Source of the DNA: Vibrio aerogenes
GTDB lineage: Bacteria > Pseudomonadota > Gammaproteobacteria > Enterobacterales > Vibrionaceae
Direction: 5' to 3'
Assembly (NCBI RefSeq): GCF_024346755.1
Contig: NZ_AP024862.1
Coordinates: 124,001 to 188,000 of the forward strand
Length of the DNA stretch: 64,000 bases
A program made the translations under genes and the position numbers. The notes under the pieces were generated by a model. The model had not been told where the DNA came from. It did not search any database and worked only from the letters and a program-made list of their open reading frames with translations. How positions within the stretch are numbered: the stretch's first letter is position 1; the number at the start of each line of letters is the position of its first letter. Below, in pieces: positions 34,160-43,284 of the stretch.

Positions 34160-34795
34160 TCAGGTACTTCTTTTCACCAGCAGCAGACTTCCGCCTAAAC
34201 CGATAAACAACCCGCCACTGATACGGTGAAACCAGTGCACGTAACGTGCCTGAGAAAATACGCCACCGGCTTTATCTGCCAGATAACCATAAGTAAACAA
34301 AGCTGAAAAAGAAATAGCCATAAATATCAGAGTCATCACCATAAATTGAGTGAACAGCTGATGATGGTTATCGATAAATTGTGGGAACAGAGCGACAAAG
34401 AACAGGATCGGTTTTGGGTTGGTCGCTGCAACCAAAAAACCTTCCCGGTAAAAAGAGAACAGACTGCGGTGCTGCCTTTTTTCTCCTGCGGGTGCAATCA
34501 AACTACGCTTTCTGCCGGTGAGCAGCTGTTTGACACCCAGATAAATCAGATACACGGCACCTGTGACTTTTACCGCAGTAAACAGTAAGGCAGAAGAGAG
34601 TAAAATGGCACTCAGGCCACTGACAGAAAGTGTCGACAGAAAAAGCAATCCGGTAATATTGCCCAATGCCGAAGCCATTACGGTTTTCGTACCGCTTACT
34701 GCGCCGTTATAAACCGCGAGAAAAACCGCCGGGCCGGGGCTGATGACATAGAAAAATGAAACGAAGAAGTAAATTCCGAGCGTATGCAGATCCAT
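34160..34795 (-). CDS. LysE/RhtB family amino-acid exporter
   Basis: A 211-residue membrane protein with the LysE N-terminal motif FFYVISPGPAVFLAVYNGA, GLLFLSTLSVSGLSAIL, YLIYLGVKQLL and TNPKPILFFVALFPQFI. RhtB-type proteins export amino acids or related metabolites. It stands alone, with its stop next to the left 51-bp repeat. Confidence 0.85.
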   Translation of the reverse strand: MDLHTLGIYFFVSFFYVISPGPAVFLAVYNGAVSGTKTVMASALGNITGLLFLSTLSVSGLSAILLSSALLFTAVKVTGAVYLIYLGVKQLLTGRKRSLIAPAGEKRQHRSLFSFYREGFLVAATNPKPILFFVALFPQFIDNHHQLFTQFMVMTLIFMAISFSALFTYGYLADKAGGVFSQARYVHWFHRISGGLFIGLGGSLLLVKRST

Positions 34796-34972
34796 CTGAT
34801 CCTCCGTGAATCAAAGTGTCCATTAGTGACAAAATTGAGGGCAGATGTCAATCGACTAGCCTGAACTCACCGGTGCAGTCCTTTTTACCTGAAAATGACA
34901 CAATTATTATGTGGTCATTTTGAACCTGAATTATGATTAAAAGATTCAATGAGTCGACCAGGGAAATGATAG

Positions 34973-35689
34973 ATGGGCAATAAAAAAATTGCGGTTTTAA
35001 TTGATTCTGAAAATACGCCCTATATTAAGCTGAATTCGATAATTGAAGAATTATCGCGCTTTGGGCAGATTATCGTAAAACGCGCCTACGGTGACTTTTC
35101 AACCGAACATTTGAAAAACTGGAAGCAACCTTTAAACGAGTTAGCAATCCAGGCGAAGCAGCAATTTGCCTATACATCAGGAAAAAACTCTACCGATTCA
35201 CTTATGATCATTGATGCGATGGATCTATTATATTCACAGCGGTTTGATGTCTTTGCTTTGATTTCCAGTGATAGTGATTTTACCAGTCTTGCGACCCGGT
35301 TGAGAGAATCTGAAATACATGTTGTTGGTGTGGGGAAAGCAATGACTCCCACTTCTTTTAAAAATGCGTGCGATGATTTTATAGCGATTGAAAATTTAAA
35401 TGGTGGCCCGGAGCCGGAAGCACAGCAAAGTAGTATGCTGGAGTCTGAGCGGGAGCTATGGCAACTGATGCATCAGGCCTGGCAAAACTACCGGGATGAC
35501 TCTGGCTGGGTAAAGCTTGGAGAAGCAGGAAAATATTTAAAACGGCTTAAGCCAGATTTTGACTCAAGAAATTATGGTTTAAAGAAGCTTTCTGATTTTT
35601 TCGATAAATATCCGGCCCGTTATAAAACGAGACAATCTAAAGGCGCCGGGCTGGAGTTTCGGTTCATCATAAAGTCTTCCGGTCAGTAA
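34973..35689 (+). CDS. NYN-domain protein with C-terminal OST-HTH-like region
   Basis: A 238-residue protein. Residues 1-~145 are a NYN/PIN-like nuclease domain: IAVLIDSENTPY, TDSLMIIDAMDLL and LISSDSDFTSLATRLRE hold the acidic metal-binding residues. Residues ~155-235 (LWQLMHQAW ... GWVKLGEAGKYLKRLKPDFD then YGLKKLSDFFDKYPARYK) match an OST-HTH/LOTUS RNA-binding domain. This LabA-like pairing suggests RNA binding or cleavage; the target is unknown. Confidence 0.85.
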   Translation: MGNKKIAVLIDSENTPYIKLNSIIEELSRFGQIIVKRAYGDFSTEHLKNWKQPLNELAIQAKQQFAYTSGKNSTDSLMIIDAMDLLYSQRFDVFALISSDSDFTSLATRLRESEIHVVGVGKAMTPTSFKNACDDFIAIENLNGGPEPEAQQSSMLESERELWQLMHQAWQNYRDDSGWVKLGEAGKYLKRLKPDFDSRNYGLKKLSDFFDKYPARYKTRQSKGAGLEFRFIIKSSGQ

Positions 35690-36052
35690 AAAATGCTCTC
35701 AGGATCGGGTTAAATCTTATTCAACTTGGAATTCAAAGTACAACAGACCCAGTCTGACAGGTCAAAGAAATATTTGAACTGGTCTTTAAACAGTAGCTGA
35801 ATCACCCCGACCATTCATCGGCTAGGGTGATTATTGAAAAAAGTGAGTATTTACTGACAATCAATCGTTCCCAGCGGCATTCTGCAAAGCACAATAAGGA
35901 CACACACCACTAAAAGAAAACCATCAACCTCACTATGACCAGCCGTACCCGATCACCAAAAAATCACAAATCGAACATGAAAATTAAGGGGTGTGGTTGA
36001 AGTTTATACAGATAAGGAGAAAAATCGTAAATCTCAGGCAGGGCAAAGCAAC
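35690..36052. other. intergenic, one hairpin
   Basis: No gene seen. A stem AATCACCC...GGGTGATT at ~35801-35835 could terminate transcription from the NYN side, but no clear T-run follows. The remainder shows no recognised repeat. Confidence 0.4.
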
Positions 36053-37012
36053 TTAAATCTTCAAACCATCAATCCGGGATTTATTCAGCGCAGTTTTCGT
36101 TGATTTCAGGCTTTCGGCAGAGCCGACCCAAATTCGTCGCCTTCGCTCAAGTCCGGTCATCAGCTTCAGGCACTCAGTTTGGTTAAGAGAAAGTCGGGTA
36201 AGTATCTCCGGCTGGTGTGCGTCGATAAATCCGCGTTTATCTTCACGGATCTGGCGGCCTGCCAGATCCACCCATTCGATATAATCCATCAGCCGGAAGG
36301 GAATCCCGTCTGGTTGCTCCAGAAGTTCATAACCAATAAATGGGAAGAGGCCGTGCGGCGTCGGCTGGTTTGCTTCCAGAGAATCCAGTCGTTTTTTCAG
36401 GGAGGTGTATTCTGAGGTTTCCGGCGTTTCAGCAATTTTGGTGCGGACCGGATTCAGGTCGACATAAGTCATCGCTGCCAGCACCGCTTTTTCATCTAAC
36501 AGGGCCTGAGATTTAAACCGGCCTTCCCAGAAATGACCGGTGCAACCGTCCTCCCGGTTGGCTTGCAGGGCAATCTCAAAGTTCAGCTCTTTCATCATCC
36601 AGCTCAGGGAATACAGGCGTCTCCGCCAGCGGTGAATCAGCTGTTCACAACATTGATATTCTGCTTTGCCCGTTAACTGACGTTTGATATACCGTTGTAT
36701 GATGGTCGGCAGTTGATGCTCCGTTTGCCAGCGGCCAATCACAGCATCATTGCTGAGAGATTCTGCCTTCGCGCGGTTGATATGAACGACCAGATGATAG
36801 TGGTTTGACATCACCGCATACGCGCAGATATCAATACAATAAATATTGGCTAATTTGAGGATTCGATGTTCCAGCCAGTCACGCCGGTGTTCGTAAGATC
36901 GACCGGACACCTCATCTTCCCCACATAAAAATGACCGGCGCACACAACGGGACACGCAGTGATAATAAGGCGTGACGTCCAGAGAAATCAGCTGTGAGCG
37001 GGGAGTGGTCAT
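36053..37012 (-). CDS. REP-associated Y1 (HUH) tyrosine transposase
   Basis: 319 residues from the ATG at 37012 (MTTPRSQLISLDVTPYYHCV). The Y1_Tnp fold is shown by YYHCVSRCVRRSFLCGED, the HUH motif in AYAVMSNHYHLVVHI (His71, His73) and the C-terminal GHFWEGRFKSQALLDE and MTYVDLNPVRTK. RAYT enzymes are single-copy chromosomal relatives of IS200 that act on REP-type hairpins. The GTGCCTGTCCCC repeats in the window, including the exact 51-bp pair flanking this gene, are candidate substrates. Confidence 0.85.
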   Translation of the reverse strand: MTTPRSQLISLDVTPYYHCVSRCVRRSFLCGEDEVSGRSYEHRRDWLEHRILKLANIYCIDICAYAVMSNHYHLVVHINRAKAESLSNDAVIGRWQTEHQLPTIIQRYIKRQLTGKAEYQCCEQLIHRWRRRLYSLSWMMKELNFEIALQANREDGCTGHFWEGRFKSQALLDEKAVLAAMTYVDLNPVRTKIAETPETSEYTSLKKRLDSLEANQPTPHGLFPFIGYELLEQPDGIPFRLMDYIEWVDLAGRQIREDKRGFIDAHQPEILTRLSLNQTECLKLMTGLERRRRIWVGSAESLKSTKTALNKSRIDGLKI

Positions 37013-37220
37013 TTGCAAGCCTGGTGAGTTATGAATCTCCCGAGCATGCGACAAGATGTTTCTGCTGAAAAGGAGTGAATCCGAGTCCTGCGGGGCAGGA
37101 AACAATCATGATGAAATATGAAGTAAAGAGAAGACTGAGACTTCGTGATACCGGTCTGCTTTTTGAGCAGAGGCAGAAGTCTGAGTGGCGTTAAACGCCT
37201 GTCCTGATAAATCCTATTTT

Positions 37221-37271
37221 TCACGCCGGGATACTGATTTCCTTAAATCAAGTGCCTGTCCCCGTAAAGCT
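37221..37271 (+). repeat. 51-bp direct repeat, right copy
   Basis: Identical over 51 bases to 34103-34153. It lies on the 5' side of the transposase gene. Bases 37013-37220 and 37272-37406 show no gene; an extra CGCCTGTCC variant is at ~37197. Confidence 0.85.
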
Positions 37272-37406
37272 CTGTGTACGAATCAATATAGTGTTGAATA
37301 CAAACACCGATGATTGAAGGGTTTTCCGGGGTTTTACTTGTCGGTTTAGCCGGTAAAATTGCTTTCAGTGAAAAATAACAACGATGTGATTTGAGGAAAA
37401 TAACGG

Positions 37407-38086
37407 ATGAAACAAAATATTGTTCACATTGCGCTGGTTGTGAAAGATTACGATGAAGCGATTGATTTCTACGTCAACAAACTTCAGTTTGAGCTGATTG
37501 AAGATTGTTATACCCAAACCACCTGAAGATGCGGTGTTCAGTGAGATTTGTCCGGGCTTGAAACAAGGCACTGATTTGAGAACATAGTCATTCTACGTTG
37601 AGAGTCAGTAACGCTGGGTCAAGCCCGGACAAACTCACCCGCAGGGCGTCAGCCGAAACGCACATTTCTGCGTCAGGTGAATTTGACAGGTGTTTACCTG
37701 CCTGCATTCACCTTCCTTGAACTGTACTTTTCGGCTGGCGCTGAATCATGCATATTCAGGTCGTTTGGGTATATTCACCTGAGCAGGACAAGCGTTGGGT
37801 GGTGGTCGCGCCACCCAATTCACATGGGGTGACTTTACTGCTGGCGAGAGCGTCCAAACCTGAGCAACATGATTTTATTGGCAACCAGGCAGGCGGACGG
37901 GTATTTCTTTTCTTAAATACGGATGATTTCTGGCGGGATTACAACCGGATGAAATCAATCGGCATCAAATTTGTTCGCGATCCAAAAGCGCAGGATTACG
38001 GCACCGTTGCCGTGTTTGAAGACTTATATGGCAATCTTTGGGATTTGCTGCAACTAAATCCGGAACACCCGATGGCAAAAAGATAA
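37407..38086 (+). pseudogene. VOC (glyoxalase-like) family gene split by a MITE
   Basis: The 5' part (37407-37508) reads IVHIALVVKDYDEAIDFYVN then KLQFELIEDC. The 3' part from 37772 reads YSPEQDKRWVVVAPPNSHG to DLYGNLWDLLQLN. Together they make a ~138-residue VOC protein, a metal-dependent fold used for bleomycin/fosfomycin resistance, glyoxalase or dioxygenase activity. A 261-bp insertion plus duplicated TA separates them. Removing 263 bp restores the frame exactly (ELIEDCYSPEQDKRW), so the break is recent. Confidence 0.85.
37511..37771. mobile_element. 261-bp MITE with TA target duplication
   Basis: The ends are near-perfect inverted repeats: TACCCAAACCACCTGAAGAT at the left and TACCCAAACGACCTGAATAT reading inward from the right. 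TA is duplicated on both sides (37509-37510 and 37772-37773). It has no transposase gene. The TA target and size point to mobilisation by an IS630/Tc1-mariner-type transposase elsewhere in the genome. It also contains the inverted pair TTGTCCGGGC/GCCCGGACAA (~37540-37633). Confidence 0.85.
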
Positions 38087-38136
38087 CGCCGCCCCGTTTC
38101 AAATTTCCGGGGCTGACTGATTCCGAAAGCCCCAAT

Positions 38137-39144
38137 TCACTTCTTAAACCGCACTGTGTTGCGCCATACCAGCGGGGCCGGGAATGACAAGGTTTTTCCC
38201 TGTGCTTCGCCGCCGGAGACTGCTTTCAGCCGGGCGATAATTGCGCCGGCCATATCTTCCAGCGGCTGCGAGAAGGTTGTCAGCTGATAGCCTTCCCAGC
38301 TGGCTTGTTCAATATCATCAAACCCGACCACACAAAGCTCATCCGGCACGGATAAGCCGAATTCTTTTCCGGCGACATCCAGAAAGCCACAGGCCAGCAG
38401 GTCGGTGACGCAGAAGACGCCGTCCGGCCGCTGACTTGAAGCGAGCAATTGTCTGGCGGCTTTTGCTCCGGAGTCATAGCAGGTTGGCCCAAGACGAACC
38501 AGTTCGCAGGTTTGATCGTCGCTTAAACATTGCCGGAATAGATTCTCCCGTGTCAGCAGGCTGGGCGACTGAATGGTCGATGACACCACCGCCAGCTTTT
38601 TGCACCCGGCACGGGTTAACATATGGTGCGCTTCGCTGATGGCGGACGAGTAATCCAGCTGGATGTGGTCACTGCCCTCAAACTGACCATTACGGTTGAT
38701 CAGGATGACGTGCTGACCACTTTGTATGCAGCTTTGTACAAATTCACTGCCCGGTGTGCCGGAAAGCACAATCGTCGCTGCTGCCCGGTAGTTCAGGGTT
38801 TGTTGCAGCGCCCGGTTAATGTTGTCTTTGTCACCGTCCGTATTGATCAGCATGACGGCCCGGTTGGCCGCCTGAAGCTGTTTGGTCAGTGTATCAAGCA
38901 GTTTGGCCTGATAGGGTGCATTCAGATCCGCACCCAGAATACACACCGGGCGGCTTTCCACTTTGGATAATCCACGGGCCAGATGGTTGACGTGATAGTT
39001 AAGTTGCTCTGCCGCCCACATCACTTTCTCGCGGGTCTCTTTGGAAACACTGGCTCCGGCGGTAAAGGTTCTGGAGACGGCAGACCGGGAAACACCGGCT
39101 AACCGGGCGACTTCTGCTGCACTGGCAATCGGTTTCTGACTCAT
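38137..39144 (-). CDS. LacI-family transcriptional regulator
   Basis: A 335-residue protein. N-terminal HTH ASAAEVARLAGVSRSAVSRT, hinge LNYHVNHLARGL, then the periplasmic-binding-like effector domain (VCILGADLNAPYQAKLLDTL, PDGVFCVTDLLACGFLDVA, ELCVVGFDDIEQASW). It is the last gene downstream of the importer/phosphatase cluster on the same strand and is the natural candidate regulator of it, responding to a sugar or phosphorylated ligand. Confidence 0.88.
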   Translation of the reverse strand: MSQKPIASAAEVARLAGVSRSAVSRTFTAGASVSKETREKVMWAAEQLNYHVNHLARGLSKVESRPVCILGADLNAPYQAKLLDTLTKQLQAANRAVMLINTDGDKDNINRALQQTLNYRAAATIVLSGTPGSEFVQSCIQSGQHVILINRNGQFEGSDHIQLDYSSAISEAHHMLTRAGCKKLAVVSSTIQSPSLLTRENLFRQCLSDDQTCELVRLGPTCYDSGAKAARQLLASSQRPDGVFCVTDLLACGFLDVAGKEFGLSVPDELCVVGFDDIEQASWEGYQLTTFSQPLEDMAGAIIARLKAVSGGEAQGKTLSFPAPLVWRNTVRFKK

Positions 39145-39207
39145 GAATTAGGTTCCGCTGTTATTTCTTGCTGTTTTTATTGGCTATTTGATTTTATGAA
39201 CGACTAT

Positions 39208-39239
39208 TTCAACGAACATCTGTTTCAACGAACATCTGT
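39208..39239. repeat. 16-bp tandem duplication
   Basis: TTCAACGAACATCTGT occurs twice in direct succession between the lacI-type gene and the phosphatase gene, ending at the phosphatase stop region. It is probably a replication slip of no function. Confidence 0.8.
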
Positions 39240-39240
39240 T

Positions 39241-39888
39241 TCAATTCGCTTCTGCTTCGGCGAGTGATGATTCCGGTGCAGGAAGGCATCCGTTTTGTCG
39301 CAACATTTTTACCATACTGACGGTTGCTTCGGCCAGCTCAATCAACATCGGCTTCGGTGTTTCAAACCATTCATCCGGATGCAGTTCGCGGGTTTTACGG
39401 ATATGGGTGATGGCAGACATCAGGGTCGGGTACAGGTCAGGAAACTCCAGATGCAGGAAAATCGCGACCACGGTGACAGAGCGGCTGCGGCCACCGCGGC
39501 AGTTGACCAGCACGTTGCCTTTTTCCCGCACCTTATAAGATGGTTTTTCCGGCAGGGTTTGTTCCAGTGCGCCTTTGAGCATCAGATATCCCGCCAGCAT
39601 CATTTCCGGTGTATTGCCCGGCCCGTCAATCAGGCCGACTTTGTAATAGCGCACCGGGCCACTGCCGTAGTCAAAGACACCTTCAGAAACATTCGCTTCC
39701 GGCTGAGTGACCATATTGACTTCCAGATTGACGGCGCAGTTCAAAACGACTTTGATGCCGAATTCGTTCAGTAGTTCGGGGTTTGAGACTCCCGCAGATT
39801 CGCCAATGTAAAGGTCGACATGCCAGTGGGGTATGTCTGCCTGAATCAGGCTGATTAACGGGCGGGGATAATGTTTGACCTGGCTCAT
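39241..39888 (-). CDS. dual-specificity/tyrosine phosphatase-like protein
   Basis: A 215-residue protein with the CX5R phosphatase loop VLVNCRGGRSRSVTVVAIFL (Cys130, Arg136). The usual His before Cys is replaced by Asn129. It overlaps the inositol-phosphatase gene by 4 bp and follows the ABC importer genes, so it probably dephosphorylates an imported compound rather than a protein; this is inference. Confidence 0.75.
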   Translation of the reverse strand: MSQVKHYPRPLISLIQADIPHWHVDLYIGESAGVSNPELLNEFGIKVVLNCAVNLEVNMVTQPEANVSEGVFDYGSGPVRYYKVGLIDGPGNTPEMMLAGYLMLKGALEQTLPEKPSYKVREKGNVLVNCRGGRSRSVTVVAIFLHLEFPDLYPTLMSAITHIRKTRELHPDEWFETPKPMLIELAEATVSMVKMLRQNGCLPAPESSLAEAEAN

Positions 39889-40721
39889 AAGATGAACTCA
39901 CTTTCTGTTGTTTGTGTTAAAGGAATGGCGACTGACTGAGAAAATTCGCCGGCAATTTGTGGTGTGGTTGCAATGATCGGCCCGCCGGAAAAGATATCCT
40001 GCATGTTTGCCGGAAACTGTCCGGTGATGCCACCCGCTTCCCGCACCAGCAGCAGCCCGGCAAGACAATCCCACGCATTCATGTGCTGCTCGGCATAGCC
40101 ATCGGTGCGGCCTTCGGCCACCCAGGCCAGTGCCAGTGCGCCGGAGCCGCAGCGCTTCACATTCGCACCGCTGGTCAGCAGTTGTTCCACTGAGCGTAAA
40201 TACTGAGACTGGGGTATCCGGGTCGACCAGCCCAGTTCAATGGTTGCCTGTGTGATATCCGGCGTTTGCGAAACAGTGAGTGGTCGCTTGCTTCCGGAGC
40301 CATCGATTTTTACGGCATAGCCGTTACGGCGGGTCAGATAACACTCTTCGGTCGCAGGGTTATAGATAGCGCCCAGCTCAACCTGTTCATTGGCATAAAA
40401 TGCGATCGAGATACAAAAGTGTTCAATGCCACGGGCAAAGTTGGCCGTGCCGTCAATCGGGTCTATCACCCACAGCGGCGCTTGCTGCATATCGCCGCCA
40501 CTCTCTTCGCCGAGAATATTGTCGCCGGGAAAGTGGTGTGCAATGCCGCGGCGGATGTGCTGTTCAACCAGATTGTCCGCTTCGGTTAAAAAGTCCTGAT
40601 GACCTTTTAAGGTATAGCTGCCCGGTGTTCTTTGCCGGAAATGCGTCAGTGCCAGCTGTCCGGCTGAATAAACCAGTTCATACAGATATTGTTCGCGGGC
40701 AGATAATTCAGTGTTGTTCAA
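39885..40721 (-). CDS. inositol-monophosphatase-family phosphatase
   Basis: A 278-residue protein with all metal-site motifs: DFLTEADNLVE, LGEESGG, WVIDPIDGTANFARG and AWDCLAGLLLVREAGG. Family members hydrolyse inositol phosphate, fructose bisphosphate, histidinol phosphate or PAP using Mg2+. It is part of the minus-strand cluster with an AfuABC-like importer and the CX5R phosphatase, which suggests catabolism of a phosphorylated sugar or polyol. Confidence 0.85.
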   Translation of the reverse strand: MNNTELSAREQYLYELVYSAGQLALTHFRQRTPGSYTLKGHQDFLTEADNLVEQHIRRGIAHHFPGDNILGEESGGDMQQAPLWVIDPIDGTANFARGIEHFCISIAFYANEQVELGAIYNPATEECYLTRRNGYAVKIDGSGSKRPLTVSQTPDITQATIELGWSTRIPQSQYLRSVEQLLTSGANVKRCGSGALALAWVAEGRTDGYAEQHMNAWDCLAGLLLVREAGGITGQFPANMQDIFSGGPIIATTPQIAGEFSQSVAIPLTQTTESEFIL

Positions 40722-40807
40722 ATTTTATTTCCTGGTTGTTAGGGTCAACAGACCCTAGGGGGAAGGCTGCGCCTTCGTTGAAACAGTTCTCTCATCTGAA
40801 TGAATTT

Positions 40808-40859
40808 GGTTCCGCAAACCGCTCAGGGCATCCATGCCCTTGTCTATTTGCTCCACCCA
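40808..40859 (-). repeat. dispersed palindromic repeat F3, copy 2
   Basis: Inverted relative to the copy at 17321-17394: GGTTCCGCAAACCGCTC, GGGCATCCATGCCC, TTGCTCCACCCA. It lies in the gap between the binding-protein gene and the phosphatase gene of the importer operon. Confidence 0.7.
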
Positions 40860-40949
40860 AATCATTCAGATGCCCGGAGATTTCAATACGATTGGTATCA
40901 CTCGTCCGGGTACAATCAGAGCTTATTTTTCCGGGTCATGATAGTCCGG

Positions 40950-42116
40950 TTATTTCTGATAACTCAGGCTCCACAAGTCCTGCCAGTCCTGACGCTTCGC
41001 CCAGTCAGAGGCGGCAGTTGCCGTGTGGTAAGTCATGATCTCATGCCAGTGATGGCCGATACCAGACGCTTCATTTGCAGGCAGGTGCACGGTTTGGTTG
41101 GTGGACATTTTGCCGTCCACACCCTGCGGCGCAATGCCTTCGCTGGTCATCATGTAATGAATAAATAATTTGGCCGCGTTTGGACTGTCTGTCCCTTTAG
41201 TGATAAAGCCCAGGCTTGGATAGCTCCAGCCCGCAAAAGGTTTCATCCCGGTGCACAGGCCGAGCTTCATGCCGTCTTTGTTTTTGCGGAATTTCGCGGT
41301 GCTGATCAATCCCATAAAGCTGGTTTTGACATCCGGTGCGCCGACAGCGGCAGCGGCTTTGCTGTCTGAATTGGTCAGCAGCGGTGAGTTCTCCGCCAGT
41401 GCTTTGACAAATGCTGCCGTGGCTGATGCTTCATCAGTTTTCAGCGGATGGCCGAATTGTGCCTGATAAGCATCAGCGACCTGCTGATCATAATGTGTCG
41501 CCATCTGGTTAAACCAATCGGTGTAAGACGGTTTACCCAGTGGATCCTGCATGGCGATTTTTCCGCGCCATTTGGGAAGGGTCAGTTGCCAGATATTCTT
41601 CACAGGACAGGCATCATAAATCGCGGTGTTGTAAGCCCAGACATTCGGGGCCTGAATCACGGTCAGTGGGTTTTGAAAATCTGCCGGAATATCGGCTTTT
41701 AAATCATCCGGTACCCAGCTGGTGACATAATGCTTTTTCAGCAGCTGTTCCATCCCGGCGGGGGCGTCCGCCAGAATCACCACATCCGATTTCACGTTAT
41801 GGGCCTGAGCTTCCCGGCTGACAATTTCCAGAATCTGTGGTGCTTTGGCTTTGATACCGACCGCCTGCACGCCATATTTTTTGCTGAACGCTTTGGCCTG
41901 TTTGACGATTTTTCCGGTGGAATCATACACGGTGATCGGTGCTTCCTGTCTGGCTGCTTCAATCAGCTTGTTCAGATCAAATTCACTGCCTGCATGGGCG
42001 GCTGAAACTGCCAGTCCCAGCGTTGTTGCGACCATGGTTTGTTTCAGGAGGTTTGTTCTCAAATGGTCTTTCTTTAAAACACAATGTGTCAGAATAGAAT
42101 GCTTCAAAGTCATCAT
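40950..42116 (-). CDS. periplasmic substrate-binding protein of AfuABC/FbpABC-like importer
   Basis: A 388-residue protein; exported, with the hydrophobic segment TMVATTLGLAVSAAHAG cleaved at AHA. The first ~25 residues before it may be translated or a later start may be used. Mature motifs are ITVYDSTGKIVKQAKAFSKK, WRGKIAMQDPLGKPSYTDWF and GFITKGTDSPNAAKLF. Its ATG overlaps the ATPase stop (TGATG). It is a paralogue of the orphan protein at 31475-32590. AfuA-type proteins bind hexose phosphates, FbpA types bind iron; the phosphatase genes favour the former. Confidence 0.85.
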   Translation of the reverse strand: MMTLKHSILTHCVLKKDHLRTNLLKQTMVATTLGLAVSAAHAGSEFDLNKLIEAARQEAPITVYDSTGKIVKQAKAFSKKYGVQAVGIKAKAPQILEIVSREAQAHNVKSDVVILADAPAGMEQLLKKHYVTSWVPDDLKADIPADFQNPLTVIQAPNVWAYNTAIYDACPVKNIWQLTLPKWRGKIAMQDPLGKPSYTDWFNQMATHYDQQVADAYQAQFGHPLKTDEASATAAFVKALAENSPLLTNSDSKAAAAVGAPDVKTSFMGLISTAKFRKNKDGMKLGLCTGMKPFAGWSYPSLGFITKGTDSPNAAKLFIHYMMTSEGIAPQGVDGKMSTNQTVHLPANEASGIGHHWHEIMTYHTATAASDWAKRQDWQDLWSLSYQK

Positions 42117-43282
42117 CAGTCCCTGTAATAGTGAGAAGTTGCGGTGGTTTGGTGGTGAGGTATTGCGTGAAAAAAAGCCACATTGTCTGTGGGTTGTTCA
42201 GGCTGCGCGGAGACCCGTTCACCCTGGCCATCAAAATAGTGCAGGGCGTCGTGGGGCAGTTCGCAGTACACGGTTTGCCCTTCCTGCCAGTGCGGACGAA
42301 GTTGGGTGGAATGCACCAGAGTTTCGCCAAAGCAGCTGATTTCAATCACCCAGCTGCCGCCGGTCGGAATAATAGTTTCAATCGTGGCACTGAGAGTCCG
42401 GCCAGTTGCTTCGGCGTACAGCCGGATATCCTCCGGGCGAATCCCGCAGCTGGTGCCGTTTCCGGCTTCCGGATAACCGCTGAGAATCGTCGCCAGCCGC
42501 GAAGGTTCAGTACCGGATTGCGAAAGCAGTTCGATCAGGTTCATGTTCGGGTTGCCGATAAACTCAGCCACAAAGCGATTTTGCGGCCGGGCGTAGATTT
42601 CATCCGGTGTGCCGACTTGCTGCAACTCGCCCTGATTAATCACGGCGATACTGGTTGCCAGCGTCATCGCTTCCCACTGGTCGTGGCTGACAAACACAAT
42701 CGTCGTGCCGTAATTCTGATGAATCCGGCGCAGTTCTTTGCGCATTTCAAGCCGCAGGGTAGCGTCCAGATTCGACAGCGGTTCATCCAGCAGCAGCACT
42801 TTCGGATTAACTGCCAGCATCCGCGCCAGCGCGACCCGCTGTTGCTGCCCGCCGGACAGTTGCGACGGATAGCGGTCGGCATACTGATCAATCCGCAGGG
42901 TTTTCATCACATCCAGACAAATGGCTTCCCGTTCGGACTTGTCCATTTTCTGAATCCGCAGGCCAAAATCGACATTCTCTTCGACGGTCATATGCGGCCA
43001 GAGTGCATAGCTTTGAAACACCAGCCCGATATTGCGATGCTCCGGCGGGACAAATGTGCCGCTGGCAATTGAGTCGACCAGATGATCACCGATGGCGATA
43101 TCACCGCCGGACGCGTGTTCAATTCCGGCAATCATCCGCAGAATGGTGGTTTTTCCGCACCCTGACGGCCCGAGCAGGCACATAAATTCACCGTCTTCGA
43201 TGGTCAGTGAGAGTTGGTTCACCGCGGGTTTCGCGCCCGGTGCATACTGTTTAACAAGTTGGTTCAGTTTGATTGATGGCAT
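42116..43282 (-). CDS. ABC importer ATP-binding protein
   Basis: A 388-residue ATPase: Walker A GPSGCGKTT, signature LSGGQQQRVALAR, Walker B VLLLDEPLSNLD, H-loop VFVSHD, and a C-terminal TOBE domain from ~290 (GIRPEDIRLYAEA). It powers the importer with the permease just upstream (2-base gap) and the binding protein just downstream. Confidence 0.92.
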   Translation of the reverse strand: MPSIKLNQLVKQYAPGAKPAVNQLSLTIEDGEFMCLLGPSGCGKTTILRMIAGIEHASGGDIAIGDHLVDSIASGTFVPPEHRNIGLVFQSYALWPHMTVEENVDFGLRIQKMDKSEREAICLDVMKTLRIDQYADRYPSQLSGGQQQRVALARMLAVNPKVLLLDEPLSNLDATLRLEMRKELRRIHQNYGTTIVFVSHDQWEAMTLATSIAVINQGELQQVGTPDEIYARPQNRFVAEFIGNPNMNLIELLSQSGTEPSRLATILSGYPEAGNGTSCGIRPEDIRLYAEATGRTLSATIETIIPTGGSWVIEISCFGETLVHSTQLRPHWQEGQTVYCELPHDALHYFDGQGERVSAQPEQPTDNVAFFHAIPHHQTTATSHYYRD

Positions 43283-43284
43283 AA

